Shown: in pieces, positions 27,237 through 36,947 of the stretch
How positions within the stretch are numbered: the first letter of the stretch is position 1
How the letters are laid out: each line of letters starts with the position of its first letter
From: Solimicrobium sp040544425
Lineage (GTDB): Bacteria; Pseudomonadota; Gammaproteobacteria; Burkholderiales; Burkholderiaceae_D
DNA length: 64,000 nucleotides
Assembly (NCBI GenBank): GCA_040544425.1
Contig: JBEONO010000003.1
Span: forward strand, 124,001 to 188,000
Reading direction: 5' to 3'
The notes under the pieces: model-generated
Seen by the model: the letters and a program-made list of their open reading frames with translations, nothing else
Databases searched by the model: none
Told to the model about the DNA's origin: nothing
Made by a program: the position numbers and the translations under genes

Positions 27237-27570
27237 CCAGTTTGCGAAAGATGTCAATCGAATACCTGTGTATTCAGTAAGCCATCAGGATCAGGTACTG
27301 TCGTTTCAAAAATAATCAGGCACCTATTAATATTTGTCATTCCAGGTTCGCGAATAACCGGGGGGTGAATTGATGACACAGTAAAATCAAATGCAGCCGC
27401 ACTAATTCGAAACAACAGCAACAAATTCCCCCTGTCCCAACCGTCATAAGCACGTCACAAATTTATGACAACATCCGCTCCACCATGATGCCATGGTCCT
27501 TCGCATTGCTTTGCAAAGGCATAAGCTTAAGCTTTTGGCATCTCGTCGCAACATTAACATTGAAGCCAGA
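27237..27570 (+). other. Intergenic region upstream of the secretion operon
   Basis: No gene seen in this gap. It contains the GTCA direct-repeat promoter (27441-27474), an inverted pair GTCATAA/TTATGAC (27443-27469) and the palindrome AAGCTTAAGCTT (27523-27534). Confidence 0.5.
27441..27474 (+). promoter_or_regulatory. PhoB-type direct repeats before the type II-like operon
   Basis: CCGTCAT (27441-27447), 4 nt, ACGTCAC (27452-27458): two half-sites at 11-nt period, as in Pho boxes. The hexamer 10 nt downstream (CAACAT) is a weak -10, so this is the least certain of the downstream sites on that side, although the half-sites are good. Confidence 0.5.
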
Positions 27571-28023
27571 ATGAACCCAGACATGAACGCCCCTGCCTCC
27601 TGTTTTCCGAAAGCTTTCAGCAAGCAGCGCGGATTTACCTTACTTGAATTGCTGGTGGTGATCGTCATCATTGGTTTGCTGGCTGCTTACGTGGGTCCGA
27701 AATATTTTGCGCAACTGGGCAAGTCGGAAGTCACTTCCGCCAAGGCGCAGATCAATGCGTTTGAAAAAGCCCTGGATCAGTATCGCCTCGACGTTGGCCA
27801 TTACCCGACCACCGAAGAAGGGCTGGAAGCCTTGCTGACCAAGCCGGCCAGTGCGACCGGCTGGAACGGTGCTTATCTGGCCAAAAAAATCCCGCAGGAC
27901 CCCTGGCATCATCCGTATATCTATCGCTCGCCCGGCGCTACTGGCGGCGACTACGACATTATTTCTTACGGCAAGGATGGACAGCCGGGCGGCGACGGCG
28001 AGAACGCTGATATTACGAATTAA
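27571..28023 (+). CDS. gspG: Major pseudopilin GspG
   Basis: A 150-residue pseudopilin when started at 27571. The prepilin cleavage site is QRG^FTLLELLVVIVIIGLL, with Glu at position 5 of the mature protein, and is followed by the GspG core: LDQYRLDVGHYPTTEEGL, the WNGAYL loop and a C-terminal YGKDGQPGGDGENADI acidic calcium-site loop. This is a canonical GspG, the main subunit of the T2SS pseudopilus. It opens an operon running to 37517. The prepilin peptidase is not in the window. Confidence 0.92.
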   Translation: MNPDMNAPASCFPKAFSKQRGFTLLELLVVIVIIGLLAAYVGPKYFAQLGKSEVTSAKAQINAFEKALDQYRLDVGHYPTTEEGLEALLTKPASATGWNGAYLAKKIPQDPWHHPYIYRSPGATGGDYDIISYGKDGQPGGDGENADITN

Positions 28024-28053
28024 GTATTGATCAAACTTACCGATTGACCAGTC

Positions 28054-29247
28054 ATGCAATTTAAAGTCCGCGCCCTGTCGCCCGACCACCAGATCTCCTT
28101 GCTCACCATTGATGCGCAAAATGAGATGGAAGCGCGTCGCCAGGTCGAAGCGCAGGGCCTGTTTGCGGCAGCGATTCAACCTGCCGGTCAGGCGATCCTG
28201 GGTGGCAAGGTGGGCGGCGCAAAAAGCATTTCGATTGTGCTGTTCAGTCAGGAGTTGCTGGCTCTGTTGAAGGCCGGTCTAAGCATTGTCGAGGCGCTCG
28301 AAGCCCTGCTGGAAAAAAATGCCAGTGCGTCGATGAGTTCGGTGCTGAACCGACTACTCAGTTGCCTGCGCGAAGGGAAGCGCTTTTCTGATGCGCTCAG
28401 CGAACAGTCTGATTTATTTAGCCCGCTCTATATTGGTATCGTCAAAGCGGCGGAAGGTACCGGCGATTTGCCGCAATCGCTGGCGCGCTATGTCGATTAC
28501 CAGCAACGTGTGGATATCGTGCGCAACAAGGTAATCAGCGCGGCAATCTACCCGATGATTTTATTGCTGGTCGGTGGTGGCGTAAGTGCGTTTCTGATCG
28601 GCTATGTCGTGCCGCGCTTTGCCGAAGTCTATCAGGGTGCGGGGCGTGAATTGCCGTGGATGTCGGGATTGCTGCTGAGTTGGGGCGAGTTTGCCGGTGC
28701 CCATACCTCGCAGTTGCTGATGGGGGCGGCAGTGGGCGGCACCGTCATCTATTTTTCGTTAAAACATTTTTTTGCACACGGTGGCATGGCGCGTCTGTTA
28801 AATGCGCTGCCCGGGATCGGTGAGCGCGTGCGAATTTACGAATTGTCGCGGCTGTATCTGACCATGGGCATGCTGCTGGAAGGCGGGATCACCATAGTTG
28901 CCACCATGGATACCGTGCAGGGCATGGTGTCGGCGAATATCAAAAGGAATCTGCAATTGGCCAAAGAAGCGATCCAGTCCGGTATCCCGCTGTCGACCGC
29001 ATTCGAAGCACATCAACTGACCACGCCGATCTCGCTGCGCATGTTGCGCGTGGGAGAAAAGTCCGGCGAAATGGGCGGCATGCTGACCCAGTCGGCAGAA
29101 TTTTACGATGGCGAAATCAGTCGCTGGATCGACCGTTTCACGCGCACCTTTGAACCCTTGCTGATGGCGGGGATCGGCATTATCGTCGGCGGGATCGTGG
29201 TGATGTTGTACATGCCGATCTTCGATCTGGCGGGGAGTATGCAATGA
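28054..29247 (+). CDS. gspF: GspF-type inner-membrane platform protein
   Basis: A 397-residue polytopic protein with two GspF/PilC repeats (about 70-190 and 270-395), including FSQELLALLKAGLSI and the second-repeat LRVGEKSGEMGGML. Three membrane segments lie near 165-190, 215-240 and 370-390. It links the ATPase to the pseudopilus. It overlaps gspE by 4 nt. Confidence 0.92.
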   Translation: MQFKVRALSPDHQISLLTIDAQNEMEARRQVEAQGLFAAAIQPAGQAILGGKVGGAKSISIVLFSQELLALLKAGLSIVEALEALLEKNASASMSSVLNRLLSCLREGKRFSDALSEQSDLFSPLYIGIVKAAEGTGDLPQSLARYVDYQQRVDIVRNKVISAAIYPMILLLVGGGVSAFLIGYVVPRFAEVYQGAGRELPWMSGLLLSWGEFAGAHTSQLLMGAAVGGTVIYFSLKHFFAHGGMARLLNALPGIGERVRIYELSRLYLTMGMLLEGGITIVATMDTVQGMVSANIKRNLQLAKEAIQSGIPLSTAFEAHQLTTPISLRMLRVGEKSGEMGGMLTQSAEFYDGEISRWIDRFTRTFEPLLMAGIGIIVGGIVVMLYMPIFDLAGSMQ

Positions 29248-30974
29248 CGACCACATCCCCCTCAATGATTGCGAGCGACGAGATGGATAGCGATCAGCCC
29301 GTGCAGGCCATCGATGCCCAACTGTTGCAACAGGCGCGCAGCTTTGCTGCCACTTCGCAACGCAGCCTGATGACCGAGCTGGAAGCGATGACCGGACGTG
29401 ATCAGCGCCAGCTGTTGAAATCGCTGGCCATGATGTTTGATATGCCGGTCATGGAAACGGCTGATATGTTAAGTGCCGAGTCGGCCTTTGATGTGCTGCC
29501 GCTGTCGAAATCCTTGCAGCGCCATTGCGTGATACTGCGCCAGAGCGGCCAGACCAAAGCTTCCCTGGCCGTCGTCACCGATCCCTTTGATCTGGATTTG
29601 CAGACCTGGCTGGGCAGCATTGCCAAAGTCGGCTTGCAATATCGCCTGGCCCTGCAGGCCGACATTCAGGCTTACCTGTCCAAGCAGGAAGAAAGCGTGC
29701 GCGCCACTGAAAGCACCATCGGTGGTGGCACCGATGCCAAGCGCGATGGAAAGACTGCCGCCGTGTTGTCGTTCGCCTCGGTTTCCGAAGCGACCAGCCC
29801 GGCCGTCAAACTGGTCAATTCCACCTTGTACGACGCCCTCAAATCAGGCGCGTCCGATATCCATCTGGAGAGCACCAGCACCGGTCTGGTGGTGAAGTAC
29901 CGGGTCGACGGCGTGCTGGATCATGCCACCTCGGTCACCGGAATTGAAATCGCCGAGCACGTCATTTCGCGCATTAAAGTATTGGCTGAACTGGATATTT
30001 CCGAAAGGCGCATTCCGCAAGATGGCAGCTTCCGGGTCGAAACCGGTGGACGTGAAATCGATTTGCGCGTTTCGATCATGCCAAGTATTCACGGTGAAGA
30101 TTCCGTCATTCGCGTGCTGGACAAGCGCGCCATGATTGAATCCTACGGTTCATTGACGCTCGAGGCGCTCGGTTTTGATGCGCCGTCACTGGTGACGCTG
30201 CGCGGTCTGGCAGAAGAACCCTACGGCATGTTGCTGGTGACCGGCCCGACCGGCTCCGGTAAAACCACCACGCTGTACGCTGCGCTGACTGAAATTAATA
30301 ACGGGCGCGACAAAATCATCACGATTGAAGACCCGGTCGAATATCAACTGCCCGGCATTCTGCAGATTCCGGTCAATGAAAAAAAGGGCCTGACTTTTGC
30401 AAAAGGCCTGCGCTCAATCTTGCGTCATGATCCGGACAAGATCATGGTCGGTGAGATCCGTGACAAAGAGACTGCCGAGATCGCCGTGCAATCCGCACTG
30501 ACTGGTCACCTGGTGCTGACCACCGTGCATGCCAATAACGTGTTTGACGTATTCGGACGGTTTACCCATATGGGTATTGATCCGTATGCGTTTGTGTCGG
30601 CCCTGAACGGCATTTGGGCCCAGCGGCTGGTACGCGTCAATTGCCCGCACTGCTCGATGTCGGCGATACCGACCGACCTCGAACTGGCGCGCGCGCAATT
30701 GACCCGCGAAGACGTCAGGCACTTCAAATTCAAGCAGGGCAAGGGCTGCGGCGACTGTCGCGGTACCGGCTACAAGGGCCGCAAATCAGTCGCGGAAATT
30801 CTGACCCTGAACGACGAGATCCGCGAGCTGGTGATAGAAAAACGGCCGATTCGCCAGATCAAGGAAGCAGCCCGCAAAAATGGTACGCGCAGTCTGCGCG
30901 AATCTGCGCTGGAACTGGTCAAGAATGGTGAGACAACCCTGGATGAGATCAGACGGGTGACGCTCAATGTCTAA
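29244..30974 (+). CDS. gspE: GspE-type secretion ATPase
   Basis: A 576-residue ATPase. An N-terminal helical domain (about 1-160) is followed by the ATPase core, with Walker A GPTGSGKTTTLY (about 334), an Asp box ITIEDPVEYQL, Walker B KIMVGEIRDKETAE and HLVLTTVHANN. Two CxxC pairs (CPHC near 467 and CGDC near 501) form the zinc subdomain typical of GspE/PilB. It powers pseudopilus extension and overlaps the next gene by 8 nt. Confidence 0.93.
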   Translation: MTTTSPSMIASDEMDSDQPVQAIDAQLLQQARSFAATSQRSLMTELEAMTGRDQRQLLKSLAMMFDMPVMETADMLSAESAFDVLPLSKSLQRHCVILRQSGQTKASLAVVTDPFDLDLQTWLGSIAKVGLQYRLALQADIQAYLSKQEESVRATESTIGGGTDAKRDGKTAAVLSFASVSEATSPAVKLVNSTLYDALKSGASDIHLESTSTGLVVKYRVDGVLDHATSVTGIEIAEHVISRIKVLAELDISERRIPQDGSFRVETGGREIDLRVSIMPSIHGEDSVIRVLDKRAMIESYGSLTLEALGFDAPSLVTLRGLAEEPYGMLLVTGPTGSGKTTTLYAALTEINNGRDKIITIEDPVEYQLPGILQIPVNEKKGLTFAKGLRSILRHDPDKIMVGEIRDKETAEIAVQSALTGHLVLTTVHANNVFDVFGRFTHMGIDPYAFVSALNGIWAQRLVRVNCPHCSMSAIPTDLELARAQLTREDVRHFKFKQGKGCGDCRGTGYKGRKSVAEILTLNDEIRELVIEKRPIRQIKEAARKNGTRSLRESALELVKNGETTLDEIRRVTLNV

Positions 30975-31809
30975 AGTTAACTCGTCGCTGTTCGCCAGGT
31001 TCACCCGGTCTCTGCTCGTCGAGATTTCTGTCAGCGCTATTACCGTCTCACAAAGCCACGGTTTTTTCAGACGCACGCTGTCGATATTGCATCAGCAGCC
31101 CCTGGCAGTTGACGACATCAATAATGAAGAAACACTGGCAGCCCAGTTCAGCCTGGCCTTGCAGGCCGTGCAGGTTCAGAACCTGAATATATCTGTCACG
31201 CTGGCCGACTCGCTGGTGCGGATGTGGCTGGTGACGCCGCCAAAAAACGCGGCCAGTTTAAGCGATTGTCAGGCCGCCGCCATGCTGCGCTTTCAAGCCC
31301 TGTTTGGTGTGTCGATGAGCGACTGGGAAATGGTGGCCGACTGGGATGCGCTTCGGCCGTTTCTGGCCTGCGCCGTGCCGCGCTCGCTGCTGGCGCGCCT
31401 GCAGGCGGTGTGTGATGGTTTCAGGTTGACCCTGCAAATGATGACGCCACATTTTGTGATGACCTGGAACCGGTTCCGCAAAGAGCTCAGGCCCGATGCC
31501 TGGATGGCCATCCTGAACAATGACATCCTGACCATTGCTGCCATGGATCAGGGACGGCTGGTCGCCATCCGCAGCACGAGCGCGCCGTATGAGCTTTATC
31601 ACCGGCGGGCCTGGCTCGAACAGCATGTGCAGCGTGAAGCCATGCTGCTGAATTTGACGGCCCCGACCAGATTGCAGATTCAGGGCGCACTGCCGCCGCA
31701 ATGGCAAAAGAATGACGGCAATGCCCTGCAATGCCAGTCTTTGGGAATTGCCGAGTCCATGACTGCGGTCACGTCCGATGTGGCGCAAGGCGCAGGAGTG
31801 AATGGATGA
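30967..31809 (+). CDS. Putative PilM/GspL-like assembly protein
   Basis: A 280-residue soluble protein between GspE and a PilN-like gene. Its place and size suggest the actin-like cytoplasmic PilM or N-terminal GspL role. Sequence similarity is not obvious: there is LLVEISVSAITVSQSH near the start in place of an actin-like phosphate loop, and WMAILNNDILTIAAMDQGRLVAIR (a possible second phosphate strand, split here at about residue 180-203). Assignment is by synteny. It overlaps the next gene by 4 nt. Confidence 0.6.
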   Translation: MSKVNSSLFARFTRSLLVEISVSAITVSQSHGFFRRTLSILHQQPLAVDDINNEETLAAQFSLALQAVQVQNLNISVTLADSLVRMWLVTPPKNAASLSDCQAAAMLRFQALFGVSMSDWEMVADWDALRPFLACAVPRSLLARLQAVCDGFRLTLQMMTPHFVMTWNRFRKELRPDAWMAILNNDILTIAAMDQGRLVAIRSTSAPYELYHRRAWLEQHVQREAMLLNLTAPTRLQIQGALPPQWQKNDGNALQCQSLGIAESMTAVTSDVAQGAGVNG

Positions 31810-32363
31810 AAACCTGCGCTGCACTGCATATCAATTTCGCACGCCGCGATGCCAACAGCAGGTTGGCAGGCATCTCGTTATGGGTGGTCGCTCTGGCCCT
31901 GCTCGGATTGGTCCTGCTCGGTATTGCACTGGCTGGGGCGTCGTCGGTCTCGGACAAGGAACAAAGCCTGGAAGAGGCGTTACTGCGCAATGCAAAAAAA
32001 CAGGAAGCCAGGCGCCATGCGGTCGCGTCGGTCAAGCCGGTCATCATCCCGGAAGGTCGGGCACTGGCGATTAACGCCGCAATTCAACGTTTGAATTTGC
32101 CGTGGAGCGACGTCTTCGATGCGATCGAAGAAGCCACCCCGGCCAATATCGCGCTGATCTCGATCGAGCCTGATATCAAGAAGCAGGTCATCAAGGGACA
32201 GGCGGAAGCCCTGAGCAGTGACGACATGATTGCTTATATCGAGAAGCTCAAAAAAGCCGCGCTGTTTGTCAATGTGGAACTGATCAAACACGAAGTGAAT
32301 CAGCAAGACCCGAATAAACCCCTGCGGTTCGAATTTGAAGCTGAATGGAAGGGGACGCGATGA
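31806..32363 (+). CDS. PilN-like inner-membrane assembly protein
   Basis: A 185-residue bitopic protein. The start at 31806 overlaps the previous stop (ATGA). A short basic N-terminus with INFARRD is followed by one membrane helix (about 24-46), then a coiled coil and a periplasmic ferredoxin-like domain (IALISIEPDIKKQVIKGQAE, MIAYIEKLKKAALF). This is the layout of PilN or the C-terminal part of GspL. It overlaps the next gene by 4 nt. Confidence 0.72.
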   Translation: MKTCAALHINFARRDANSRLAGISLWVVALALLGLVLLGIALAGASSVSDKEQSLEEALLRNAKKQEARRHAVASVKPVIIPEGRALAINAAIQRLNLPWSDVFDAIEEATPANIALISIEPDIKKQVIKGQAEALSSDDMIAYIEKLKKAALFVNVELIKHEVNQQDPNKPLRFEFEAEWKGTR

Positions 32364-32953
32364 AGTTCGATGCCGGTACTCTCCTCACCTGGTCCCTGCA
32401 GGTGCGCTGTTTTTTGATGCGCGTCGATCCACTCATGGCACTGGCTGCAGTGCTGTTTGCAGGGGGTGCCCTGTGCGTCGGCGTCTGGTTGCCTTATCTC
32501 GACGCGGGTCTGAAACAAAAGCAAATTGAAGTCAGCAAAATGAGCAGACTGAACCGGGACAGCGGCGCCAATAGCGTGGCGGCGCCTTCCGAAAACGAGC
32601 TGCGCGTCAAACAGTTTTATGAAAATCTGGGTGAAAACGGTTACGCCGAACAGCAGGTCAAGACCTTGTTTGATATCGCTGGCAAGGTGGGACTGAAGTT
32701 AAACGAAGGCACGTATAAATCCGGCCTGGACCGCAACGACGACACCGAGACCTATCAAATTGAGTTGCCGGTATCGGGGCCTTATCCGGCGATCCGTCAG
32801 TTTTGCGAAGAAGTGCTGCTGGCCATTCCGTTCGCCTCGCTGGATGAAATCAGTTTTAAACGCGAGACAATCAGTAAAAGCAGTCTGGAAGCGAATCTGA
32901 AATTCACGCTGTATCTGTCTGGTGTCAAAAAAATAGCGGCGGTACAGCCATGA
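32360..32953 (+). CDS. PilO/GspM-like inner-membrane assembly protein
   Basis: A 197-residue bitopic protein. The start at 32360 has an AAGGGG ribosome site and overlaps the preceding stop; an earlier ATG at 32345 is less likely. One membrane helix spans about 20-46, then a coiled coil and a periplasmic domain (YQIELPVSGPYPAIRQFCEEVLL). It is the PilO/GspM partner of the PilN-like protein and overlaps the next gene by 4 nt. Confidence 0.7.
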   Translation: MKFDAGTLLTWSLQVRCFLMRVDPLMALAAVLFAGGALCVGVWLPYLDAGLKQKQIEVSKMSRLNRDSGANSVAAPSENELRVKQFYENLGENGYAEQQVKTLFDIAGKVGLKLNEGTYKSGLDRNDDTETYQIELPVSGPYPAIRQFCEEVLLAIPFASLDEISFKRETISKSSLEANLKFTLYLSGVKKIAAVQP

Positions 32954-33531
32954 AACTGCAACATGTACTCATGGGCCTGGCCCTGGCAGTCGGCGTCTGG
33001 CTGGCCTTTTTTACCGACAAGTCACCAGACAGCGATGTGGTCGGCGCGGTGGTGAAGCCGGGCGCGGCCAAAAATGCGGGAACGGCAGCAGGAGCGGCAG
33101 CCCCGGCGGTGTCCGGCACGGCCAGCAAAGGTTACAGCAAGACTGATCGGCTGATCCCGATTCTGGCGCTGGCTTCAAGAGATAAATTGATTTCGGTCGG
33201 TCACGTCGGTCTGGACGGGAAAAAAATCGACAGCAAGGCGTCAATTTTCGGAATGCAGAGCTGGACGCCACCGCCACCGGTTGATCCGAAAATAGCCAAT
33301 CCGCCTCCGCCACCTCCACCGACAGCGCCACCCCTGAAATTTACCTTCGTCGGCAAAAAATTCGAAGATGGTGTTTGGGAAGTGTATCTGGCCAGAGGTG
33401 ACGAAACCTATATTACCCAGGTCAACGGTGTCATCGCCGGGACCTATCGCGTTGACTCGATCAGCAAGAACGCGATTGTGTTTACTTATTTGCCCTTGAA
33501 CCAGGTTCAGCGACTGATCATTAAGGGTTAG
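32950..33531 (+). CDS. PilP/GspC-like periplasmic linker protein
   Basis: A 193-residue protein with an N-terminal membrane anchor (about 7-21), an Ala/Gly linker, a run of prolines (about 117-124) and a C-terminal beta domain with FTFVGKKFEDGVWEVYLARG and VNGVIAGTYRVDSI, which matches the homology region of GspC/PilP. Such proteins connect the inner-membrane complex to the secretin encoded next. Confidence 0.72.
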   Translation: MKLQHVLMGLALAVGVWLAFFTDKSPDSDVVGAVVKPGAAKNAGTAAGAAAPAVSGTASKGYSKTDRLIPILALASRDKLISVGHVGLDGKKIDSKASIFGMQSWTPPPPVDPKIANPPPPPPPTAPPLKFTFVGKKFEDGVWEVYLARGDETYITQVNGVIAGTYRVDSISKNAIVFTYLPLNQVQRLIIKG

Positions 33532-33536
33532 CACAC

Positions 33537-36044
33537 ATGTTCATTCATTCAGAAAACAAGAAAAAAGCCGCCATGCCATTATTCCATTTTTTACGAACGC
33601 GTTTGCGTTGTGCCGTCGGCGTCGCAGTGATCGCGCCACTTCTTTGTTCCTGCGTTGCGCAAAGAACCTTCAACGAAGGCAAGGACCTGGTCAGTCAGGA
33701 CAAAGTGGAAGTGGGCCTGCAAAAAATGCAGGAAGCGAGCAAACGTGATCCCCATGACGTCGAATTTAAAACAACCTATTACCGTGAACGTGACAATGCA
33801 ATCTCAGGCTATCTCGAAGAAGCGGATCGTGATATTGCTGCCGGACGCCTGCTGGATGCCGAGAATTTATTTAATCGCGTGCTGGCCATGGATGTCGGCA
33901 ACGTGCGGGCGATGGATGGCTTGAAACACATTCAGATTGAAGAGCATCACCAGACATTGCTCACCGAAGCCGGTCAGCAATTTAAATCAGGCGGCGTGGA
34001 TGGCGCCAAACTGAAGATGGCGATTGTGCTGGCAGAAAACCCGAGCAATGAAAAGGCGCTCAAGCTGCAGCGCGAGATCAATGAAAAGACCGTGCGGCCA
34101 ACCAATGCCGAAAAGCTTGCCTCGGTCTATAAAAAACCAATCACGCTGCAATTCAAGGACGCGAGCTTAAAGCAGATTTTTGAAGTGATTTCGGAAACCT
34201 CGGGCTTGAATTTTATCTTTGACAAAGACGTCAAGACCGATCAAAAAACCTCGATTTTTCTCAAAAACAGCACGATTGAAAATGCCCTGTATTTCACCTT
34301 GCTGACCAATCAGCTCGACCAGGAAATCATGGACGCCAATACGGTCCTGATTTATCCGAATTCGCTGGCCAAGCAAAAGGATTATCAGGAAATGGTGGTC
34401 AAGTCGTTTTTCCTGACCAATGCCGATGCCAAAGCGGTCGCGGCAACGCTGAAATCGATCATCAAAACAAAAGATGTGGTCGTGGATGAAAAACTGAACA
34501 TGATCATCATGCGTGACACTCCGCAGGCAATCAAGCTGGCCGAGAAGCTGGTCGTGCTGCACGATATCGCCGAACCGGAAGTCATGCTGGATGTCGCCGT
34601 ACTGGAAGTCAAACGCACCAAGCTGCAGGATCTGGGCATTCAGTGGCCGAGCGGCCTGACCTTGACGCCGGTGGCACCTCTGGGCACATCGAATATTCCT
34701 AACGGTGCGCTGGCGCTCAATCAGCTGTTGCATATTCAGTCCAGCAATGTCGGGGTCGGCAATCCGACTGCACAGGTGAACGCGCGCAGCACCGATTCTG
34801 ACGCCAACCTGCTCGCCAATCCGCGCATCCGCACCCGTAATCATGAAAAAGCCAAAATCATGATCGGTGACCGGGTACCGAATATCACCGTCAATACCTC
34901 ACCGTCTACCACCACTTTCATTACTGAAACCATCACTTACGTCGATGTCGGCCTGAAGCTGGAAGTGGAGCCGACCGTGTATCTGGATAATGAAGTGGCG
35001 ATCAAGATCAATCTGGAGGTCAGCAATATTGTCAGTCAGCTGGTCACCAAGTCCGGATCGGTGGCCTACCAGATCGGTACGCGCAATGCCGCTTCCGTGC
35101 TGGTGCTGAAGGATGGTGAAACGCAGGTTCTGGCTGGTCTTCTGGATGACGAGGAACGCCACACGATCAACAAGATTCCTTCCCTCGGCGATATCCCGAT
35201 TCTGGGACATTTGTTTGGATCGACCAACGACGACATACAGAAAACTGAAATCATCCTGTCGATCACGCCGCATTTGATCCGCAATATTCGCCGGCCTGAT
35301 TTCAACGCGACCCAGTTCAGCTCCGGCACCGAAAACAATTTCAAGCCGCGTCCTGACGTCACCGGCGCGACCGACGCGGCCATGCTGTCAGTCGGTCAGC
35401 GCGCCAGCCCCTCGGCCCGAAAGGCAGCTGCCCAGCAAAATGTGGCGCTTCCAACCGGCAGTGCCGATAATTCAGGCGCAGTGACAACGCCGCCGGTACC
35501 GACTCCGATAGCGCCGGTTTTTGTGCCGCAAGCAGATGCCAATAGCGGCGCTGAGCCAGGTGACAGAGATGTACCCGCACCGAATGCGGCCCCGCCAGAC
35601 CCGGCCGCGCAAGCGCCTGGCGCAATGAGTTTGAGTCTTAACAGTGCTGCATCGACCCGGGTTGGGCGCAACATCGTTTTGAAACTGAATGCGCAGTCGG
35701 ATGAGGCACTCAGTAACCTGCCGGTGGCAATCGGCTTTGACAGTGCGATTTTTCAGGTGGTGAACGTGACGGAGGGTGACTTCCTGCAGCAGGGTGGTGC
35801 GCAATCGAGTTTTAACAGCCAGATTGACACCAACGGCCAGGTACTCATTACCGGCGCGGCGAGCGGCGGCAGCGGTGCTGCTTCCGGCACCGTTGCCACC
35901 ATCACCCTCAAAGCGCTGGCGCCGACGGGCGGATCGGTGATTCAGGTCCTGTCTGCCGCACCGCTCAGCGTCTCAGGTCGCGCCGTCAATGCGGGCCTGG
36001 CTGCCAATAACAGCGTGGCGACAACAGTTCGCGTAGAGAATTAA
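33537..36044 (+). CDS. gspD: GspD-family secretin with C-terminal cohesin-like domain
   Basis: An 835-residue outer-membrane secretin. The signal peptide ends in a lipobox-like LLCSC (about residues 36-40). Residues about 45-170 are TPR-like. An STN/N0-type domain follows (ITLQFKDASLKQIFEVISE, about 202-220), then N-domains and the secretin core (about 359-580, with VGLKLEVEPTVYLDN and IPILGHLFGS). A Pro/Ala linker leads to a C-terminal domain (about 693-835) with GFDSAIFQVVNVTEGDFL and TVATITLKALAPTGG, typical of cohesin-type beta sandwiches. Ordinary GspD proteins lack this tail. A start at 33570 is an alternative. Confidence 0.88.
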   Translation: MFIHSENKKKAAMPLFHFLRTRLRCAVGVAVIAPLLCSCVAQRTFNEGKDLVSQDKVEVGLQKMQEASKRDPHDVEFKTTYYRERDNAISGYLEEADRDIAAGRLLDAENLFNRVLAMDVGNVRAMDGLKHIQIEEHHQTLLTEAGQQFKSGGVDGAKLKMAIVLAENPSNEKALKLQREINEKTVRPTNAEKLASVYKKPITLQFKDASLKQIFEVISETSGLNFIFDKDVKTDQKTSIFLKNSTIENALYFTLLTNQLDQEIMDANTVLIYPNSLAKQKDYQEMVVKSFFLTNADAKAVAATLKSIIKTKDVVVDEKLNMIIMRDTPQAIKLAEKLVVLHDIAEPEVMLDVAVLEVKRTKLQDLGIQWPSGLTLTPVAPLGTSNIPNGALALNQLLHIQSSNVGVGNPTAQVNARSTDSDANLLANPRIRTRNHEKAKIMIGDRVPNITVNTSPSTTTFITETITYVDVGLKLEVEPTVYLDNEVAIKINLEVSNIVSQLVTKSGSVAYQIGTRNAASVLVLKDGETQVLAGLLDDEERHTINKIPSLGDIPILGHLFGSTNDDIQKTEIILSITPHLIRNIRRPDFNATQFSSGTENNFKPRPDVTGATDAAMLSVGQRASPSARKAAAQQNVALPTGSADNSGAVTTPPVPTPIAPVFVPQADANSGAEPGDRDVPAPNAAPPDPAAQAPGAMSLSLNSAASTRVGRNIVLKLNAQSDEALSNLPVAIGFDSAIFQVVNVTEGDFLQQGGAQSSFNSQIDTNGQVLITGAASGGSGAASGTVATITLKALAPTGGSVIQVLSAAPLSVSGRAVNAGLAANNSVATTVRVEN

Positions 36045-36046
36045 CG

Positions 36047-36550
36047 ATGAAATGCGGCGTACTCAAGGCTTGTGATGCAAGGAAACCACGCGGTTTCACC
36101 TTGATTGAGCTATTGATTACGTTGGCGATACTTGGCCTGCTGGCGAGCATGGCATTGCCGGTCACGCGCACGGTGATGCAGCGCGAAAAAGAGAAAGAGC
36201 TGCGTTACGATTTGCGGGAAATACGTTCTGCCATCGACGCCTACAAAAAAGCCTATGACGATGGCAGAATGCCGAACACGCTTGGCGACAGCGGCTACCC
36301 CAAATCAATGAATGCGATGGTCAACGGGGTGGTCGATCTGAAGGACCCCAGAGGAAGGGTGATGCATTTCTTGCGACATATACCGCGTGACCCGATGAAC
36401 CCTGATACCTCGATCACGCCCGAAGAATCCTGGGGCAAGCGCTGCTACACCAGTGAAGCGGACAACCCGAGCGAAGGCGCTGATGTGTTTGACGTGTATT
36501 CGAAGTCGACCGACATTGGACTCAATGGCGCGACCTATGATAAATGGTGA
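36047..36550 (+). CDS. Type II-like pseudopilin (GspH/GspG type)
   Basis: A 167-residue pseudopilin with the cleavage site KPRG^FTLIELLITLAILGLL and Glu5 present. Downstream it reads LRYDLREIRSAIDAYKKAYDDG and LRHIPRDPMNP, like GspG-type proteins with a long helix. It lies 2 nt after gspD and overlaps or abuts the next pseudopilin. Confidence 0.82.
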   Translation: MKCGVLKACDARKPRGFTLIELLITLAILGLLASMALPVTRTVMQREKEKELRYDLREIRSAIDAYKKAYDDGRMPNTLGDSGYPKSMNAMVNGVVDLKDPRGRVMHFLRHIPRDPMNPDTSITPEESWGKRCYTSEADNPSEGADVFDVYSKSTDIGLNGATYDKW

Positions 36551-36554
36551 CCGT

Positions 36555-36944
36555 ATGAAATTGAAACGCGTGCGTTCGGTCAGCGGTTTTACGCTGATCG
36601 AACTGCTGGTGGTACTGGCAATTGTGGCGTTGTTGGCGACCCTGGCCATGCCGCGCTATTTTCAGAGTATCGACACGGCCAAAGAAACCATCCTGGCCGA
36701 CAATCTGCGCATCACGCGTGAGACGATTGATAAATTTTATGGCGACACCGGTCGCTACCCGGATTCCCTGCAAGAGCTGGTCGATAAAAAGTATCTGCGC
36801 AGTTTGCCCAAGGATCCGGTCGCAGACAGTTCAACCAGCTGGATAGTCATAGCGCCCGATTCCAGCGCCAAGGGAAAAGTGTTTAATGTCAGAAGCGGTG
36901 CAGTCGGGGTGAACCGCAATGGCATTGCCTTCGCCGAATTGTAG
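36555..36944 (+). CDS. Type II-like pseudopilin (GspG type)
   Basis: A 129-residue pseudopilin started at 36555. The cleavage site VSG^FTLIELLVVLAIVALL has Glu5, and the core TIDKFYGDTGRYPDSLQELV followed by LPKDPVADSSTSW is GspG-like, without the acidic calcium loop of the major pseudopilin. Upstream starts in the same frame fall inside the previous gene. Confidence 0.82.
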   Translation: MKLKRVRSVSGFTLIELLVVLAIVALLATLAMPRYFQSIDTAKETILADNLRITRETIDKFYGDTGRYPDSLQELVDKKYLRSLPKDPVADSSTSWIVIAPDSSAKGKVFNVRSGAVGVNRNGIAFAEL

Positions 36945-36947
36945 GCC

